This document shows, in pieces, positions 34,613-38,041 of a DNA stretch of 38,041 bases (position 1 is its first letter; every line of letters begins with the position of its first letter). Where the stretch lies: contig JANYCI010000240.1 of the NCBI GenBank assembly GCA_025360325.1, positions 1 to 38,041 of the forward strand, in the 5' to 3' direction. The notes below the pieces were generated by a model. The model was not told where the DNA came from, did no database searches, and worked only from the letters and a program-made list of their open reading frames with translations. A program made the position numbers and the translations under genes. The DNA comes from Limisphaerales bacterium (GTDB lineage Bacteria > Verrucomicrobiota > Verrucomicrobiia > Limisphaerales > UBA11358).

Positions 34613-36114
34613 AATCTTTCAAACTCCAAGTTGAATCCGGCGAGCAAACCGGCGTGGAATTCGTGCTGCGAGAAGGCGAAAATATTTTAGGCCGCTCGCG
34701 CAGTGTGGAGATCCAACTGACCGCAGCGGATGTTTCCAGCCGCCACGCGCGCATCACCGTCAAGGGCGACGCAGTGAGCGTCGTCAACTTGAGCCAGTAT
34801 GGAACGAGTATCGGCGAACAAAAAATTTCCGGCGGCGAGCCCGTTGCGTTGGCGTTGGGGCAATTGATTCGCGTTGGGAAAAATAATTTGCGCCTGCTGG
34901 AACTTTCCATTGAGCCGGTTGTGCCCGTGGCAGTGGAAGCGGACAACACGGCGACTGGCGTTGCGGGCAAGACAGTTTTAGATGCGCTGTCGCGAGATAA
35001 CACCTTGACCGGTGTGGCTGCTACGAGCGACTTTGACCAGACCATGCGCGCCAAGGCGCAGTCCGCCGACCTCTCCGATCCCGATGACGATGACAGCGCA
35101 TCAGTGGATAAAACCTTCGCGCAGAAAACCGTGTTCGCGCCCAAGGAAGAACTGGAGCGGCGATTGGCCGAGGAACACGCCAAAATTCGGCGGCGGAATT
35201 TTGCCTTTTTGGGCGGCGGAATTTTGCTGCTGGTGCTGCTGTTCACTTTCTGGCCCAAGTCCGTGCCGGAGGGAAAGATTGAATTTGATTCCACTTACGA
35301 TGTGGGTGAAATCCCCGCGCCACTGGGAGGTTTCAAATTGTTGTATCCCAAAAACAGCACTTCCAAGGTGCAGACGGTGGCCGATGGCGCGGTCGTTAGC
35401 ACGGCGGTGGGACACAAACGCGATGTGCCGCTGACGATCCGGCTGCAAGAATCAGCGAACGACAAGTGGGCTACTCAGGACAGCGCCGCCAGCCTGCGCG
35501 AATGGATGAACAGCCATCCCGAACTGACTTTCGGCCTGCCGCGCGGAAAATTCGAGGGCGATCAAAACGGTATCTGGGTTTTCAGCCTGCCCTATACGCG
35601 CACTGGAAATGAAATGGCCGTGGGCGAAGTGCGCGTGTTTTTTCACGGTCGCCGGCTGGAGGCAATTTTTGCGGAGGTCGCGGCTGCCGATCAGGGACGC
35701 GCGGAAAATATGTTCAAGGGCTGCAACTATTTTGAATTCACGCCGGAGTTTGAAGCGGGCAACTGGGCGGGCATGGCCATCGCAGTAAAATTAAATTCGC
35801 CCGCCGTTTTTTCGCAGATCAGCGACGACCTAGGACGGGAAGCGCCGTTGACGTGGGCCTCTATCGCGCTACAACTGCGCCAAATCCTGAGCCAGTCCGT
35901 GCTTGAAAACCGCGCCGACATGGAAGAGCAGGCGGTGCGTTTGCTCGTCAACCTTCGCCAGCAACAGACACGTTGGTATAACAGCCAGCGGTTGCTGTAT
36001 CTGAACACGCAGCGGTCGGGTGATGCCCGCACCTTGGCGCAAGTAGTCCAGCGCGGTCAGGCGGTTTTCTCCGACCAGTCCGACAACCGTTACTTTGAGG
36101 TTCGCAAATGGTGA
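34609..36114 (+). CDS. FHA-domain membrane protein
   Basis: A 501-aa protein with an FHA domain at about residues 5-100 (ILGRSRSVEIQL, DVSSRHARITV with the phosphopeptide-binding Arg, Ser and His; the final NG is QYGTSIG). A Thr-rich acidic linker with repeated TxxT sites (NTATGVAGKTVLD, NTLTGVAATSDF, SVDKTFAQKTVF) could itself be phosphorylated. Then comes one membrane helix near 205-222 (FAFLGGGILLLVLLFTFWP) and a 280-residue outer domain not assigned to a family. It starts inside the tadC stop (ATGA overlap) and its stop overlaps the next gene, so it belongs to the same operon. Probably a reader of the tandem kinase's phosphothreonines at the secretion complex. Confidence 0.85.
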   Translation: MKSFKLQVESGEQTGVEFVLREGENILGRSRSVEIQLTAADVSSRHARITVKGDAVSVVNLSQYGTSIGEQKISGGEPVALALGQLIRVGKNNLRLLELSIEPVVPVAVEADNTATGVAGKTVLDALSRDNTLTGVAATSDFDQTMRAKAQSADLSDPDDDDSASVDKTFAQKTVFAPKEELERRLAEEHAKIRRRNFAFLGGGILLLVLLFTFWPKSVPEGKIEFDSTYDVGEIPAPLGGFKLLYPKNSTSKVQTVADGAVVSTAVGHKRDVPLTIRLQESANDKWATQDSAASLREWMNSHPELTFGLPRGKFEGDQNGIWVFSLPYTRTGNEMAVGEVRVFFHGRRLEAIFAEVAAADQGRAENMFKGCNYFEFTPEFEAGNWAGMAIAVKLNSPAVFSQISDDLGREAPLTWASIALQLRQILSQSVLENRADMEEQAVRLLVNLRQQQTRWYNSQRLLYLNTQRSGDARTLAQVVQRGQAVFSDQSDNRYFEVRKW

Positions 36115-38041
36115 ATGATTCCAAGTCCAGCCCCGGCCTGCGCCTCCGTTTGTTTTACAACGACAAGGTGCTGCACGAAACCAACGCAGGCAGCATCGTC
36201 GGCGAAATTGAGATTGGCCGCAGTTCCGCGTGCGCTTGGGCCGTGCCCGCCGCCGACACGCTCATCAGCAGCCATCACGCGGTGCTGGTGCGGGACGGCA
36301 ATGAAATTACCTTGCGCGACAAAGGCAGCAAGAACGGCACTTGGTTTCAAAGCAAGCGCATCACCGAAAAAAAAATCAAGGTGGGCGACCACTTCACGCT
36401 GGGACACTGCGTGCTGAAAGTGGAGATGGAAAGCGCGGAGGCCGTCGCCAAGCATCCGGTTGAACTCGAAGTTTTGAACGGCAATCAGCGTGGGGAAGTG
36501 AAAGCCATCACCACCGAGCGCCTCATCATCGGCACCTCGCCTGAAGCGGATTTGTTGCTGACGGATGAATTGGTTTCGCGCCAGCACGCCACCATTCTTC
36601 GTCGCAACGAAGACAGCTACTGGCTCAAGGCGTTGGCCACGACGAACGGAACCAAGGTCAACGATGTGCCGTTGCGCGCCGATCAGGAACGGCTTTTGAA
36701 AAATGGCGACCGCATCGCGCTGGCTCATGTGGAACTGCTTTTCCGTGATGGCAGCAGCCATCACAACCACGGGCAGGCGTTGCGCCGCCTCGGCGTCATG
36801 GCCGCCGCCGTGGCGGTTTTCATGTCGCTTTATTTTGGCTGGCAGTTGATTCGTTCGTCCGCCGCCAGCGCCATCAACCAAGCGCAGGTGCTCAAGGAAG
36901 CTGGAAATTTTTCCCATGCGCGCGAACTGCTGGACGGCGCGGTCAACCGGCGCGGGTATCACAATGTGCAGATGAATGCCGACCTGCTGCGCGCCCAAGT
37001 GTCCAAATGCGAAACTACCTCCTTGCAGTGGAGCAACGTCCAGCAGCAGTTGGACAAAAAAGATTGGGCTGCCGCTGCCGCGCAGCTTGGTTCGCTGCAA
37101 TCGCTCTCCAATGACAACGACGCCTGGGGCTGGCGCGAAGGTTCCGCCGTGCGCGAACACGCGCGGCAGGTTAAGACCTGGCTCGATGCCTACCTTAACT
37201 CCGGTCATCCCGAAAATTTTTCCGGCGCGGCTCTGGCCGACGGCACGCAACAACTCGCGACCGCCATCAAGCAGATGCAGTCGCAAAAGAATTATGATCC
37301 GCTCGTGACCGCCGCCAACGAGCGCCTGAAAAATTTGCAGCAATACGCCGCCAGCTACGCCAACCTGAACGCCGCGCTGCAAAAATTCAGCCAGCCCGCA
37401 CTCCCCAGCGCGGCGGTTTTGAAATCAGCCCTTGCCGAAATTGATAATTGCCGCACCAATCCGGCGGCTTCCGTCCGGCAAAAAGCGGAAGCCATGCTGC
37501 CGCTGGCCCGGCAACTTGCGGCCAGCCATCAGCAGCTTGAACAGGCCGTGCGGCTGGCGCGGGAATTAAAATTCAAAGAAGCTGCCAGCCTCAAACCCGG
37601 ACTGCCCTCCCCCGAAGACTGCATGGTAGAGGCCCAGCTGTTTGATTTTCGCCGCAACCTTGAAAATAGTTGGAGCAATTTCAAATCCGATCTGACCGTG
37701 GTCAGCCGTCTGGTCGGGGCTTTGTCCAGCCGCATCAGTTCACCGGAAACGCAACCGCCGGACTTGCTTTATTGGCGAGATCAGGTGGCGCTCGAAAAAG
37801 TTTTTCAATGCGACTCGCTCACCCGGCCTTTTCCCAAACGCACGCGCCCGGAACCTTCCAGCGAATATGACCGCGCCGTCGGCATCGAATTTTTTTACGG
37901 CTGGCTGCGCGCCTTGGGCAGCCCGAATAGCGGCAGCCAGCAGGAACCGTTGTTTGAAACCAAGCTCATGGCTGCGCGGCAGACTCTTGAGGCCGCCCGC
38001 GCTCTGGCGAATTTTTTCCCGAACCCCACCGCCAAGTCATA
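36108..38041 (+). CDS. Membrane protein with two FHA domains and an alpha-helical repeat tail (runs off window)
   Basis: Not in the ORF track because it leaves the window; the frame was followed from ATG 36108 to the last base without a stop (644 codons). It overlaps the previous stop by seven bases (ATGGTGA). FHA 1: IEIGRSSACAW, SSHHAVLV, GSKNGTWF. FHA 2: IIGTSPEADLLL, VSRQHATIL, TTNGTKVNDV. Both keep the Arg/Thr-Ser-His-Asn pattern, except that the first Arg of FHA 2 is Thr. A membrane helix follows at about 230-248 (LGVMAAAVAVFMSLYFGW) and then long Ala/Gln/Leu-rich helices resembling degenerate TPRs (QAQVLKEAGNFSHARELLD). The architecture of cytoplasmic signalling domain, one helix and helical repeats outside mirrors the tandem kinase, suggesting direct contact between the two. 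Confidence 0.85.
   Translation, partial: MVNDSKSSPGLRLRLFYNDKVLHETNAGSIVGEIEIGRSSACAWAVPAADTLISSHHAVLVRDGNEITLRDKGSKNGTWFQSKRITEKKIKVGDHFTLGHCVLKVEMESAEAVAKHPVELEVLNGNQRGEVKAITTERLIIGTSPEADLLLTDELVSRQHATILRRNEDSYWLKALATTNGTKVNDVPLRADQERLLKNGDRIALAHVELLFRDGSSHHNHGQALRRLGVMAAAVAVFMSLYFGWQLIRSSAASAINQAQVLKEAGNFSHARELLDGAVNRRGYHNVQMNADLLRAQVSKCETTSLQWSNVQQQLDKKDWAAAAAQLGSLQSLSNDNDAWGWREGSAVREHARQVKTWLDAYLNSGHPENFSGAALADGTQQLATAIKQMQSQKNYDPLVTAANERLKNLQQYAASYANLNAALQKFSQPALPSAAVLKSALAEIDNCRTNPAASVRQKAEAMLPLARQLAASHQQLEQAVRLARELKFKEAASLKPGLPSPEDCMVEAQLFDFRRNLENSWSNFKSDLTVVSRLVGALSSRISSPETQPPDLLYWRDQVALEKVFQCDSLTRPFPKRTRPEPSSEYDRAVGIEFFYGWLRALGSPNSGSQQEPLFETKLMAARQTLEAARALANFFPNPTAKS

Noticed and set aside
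36090-37382. 430-aa minus-strand ORF
   Set aside because: Antisense to the two-FHA protein, which is left out of the track only because it runs off the window.
1-38041. CRISPR array, rRNA, tRNA
   Set aside because: No regularly spaced direct repeats and no tRNA-like or rRNA-like stretch recognised by eye in the spacers.

Overview
The window looks like chromosomal DNA of a Verrucomicrobiota bacterium, probably of the Pedosphaera/Limisphaerales kind. This is inferred from content: a DUF1553-DUF1501 pair (typical of Planctomycetes and Verrucomicrobia), a Verrucomicrobia-style PurF, Uma2 protein and tyrosine-recombinase remnant, high GC by eye, weak or absent Shine-Dalgarno sequences, and many short palindromic dispersed repeats.

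Layout. 1-3991 (minus): a metal-efflux operon with a small Cys-rich secreted protein, a CzcC/TolC outer-membrane protein, a YqhA/UPF0114 membrane protein and the first half of a CzcA RND pump. 4105-5670: guaB. 5698-10049: a small membrane protein, purF, folB, and the classical rpsP-khpA-trmD-rplS translation operon. 10590-14579: a secreted protein with eight Calx-beta repeats. 14731-15204: a Uma2-type nuclease-like protein. 15464-21082: a damaged stretch holding a headless glycoside hydrolase, a headless DUF1553 gene, an intact Tat-exported DUF1501 protein, a small membrane protein, a GH29 fucosidase N-terminus joined to a headless histidine kinase, and dispersed repeats.

21445-28031: three co-directional genes form the most unusual part. 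They encode an SGNH hydrolase, a metallophosphoesterase-clostripain fusion, and a CHAT-like protease joined to an Ig-like/transglutaminase-like module. Two different caspase-fold (clan CD) proteases side by side, with a tyrosine-recombinase remnant at the right edge, suggest an uncharacterised effector or conflict cassette. That function is inference; the domains are read from motifs.

28234-38041: a phospho-signalling/secretion locus. A membrane protein with two complete Ser/Thr kinase domains and about nine TPR-like repeats is divergent from a CpaF ATPase, a damaged TadC, a one-FHA membrane protein and a two-FHA membrane protein cut by the window end. FHA domains bind phosphothreonine, so the kinase probably signals to these proteins and to the Tad machine.

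A recurring oddity is that several joints (about 15925, 20171, 32640 and 34100) put truncated genes directly against each other, and three reading frames are broken by single-base shifts, two of them in 8-base homopolymers. Real deletions or assembly/sequencing artefacts both fit, and read mapping would decide.
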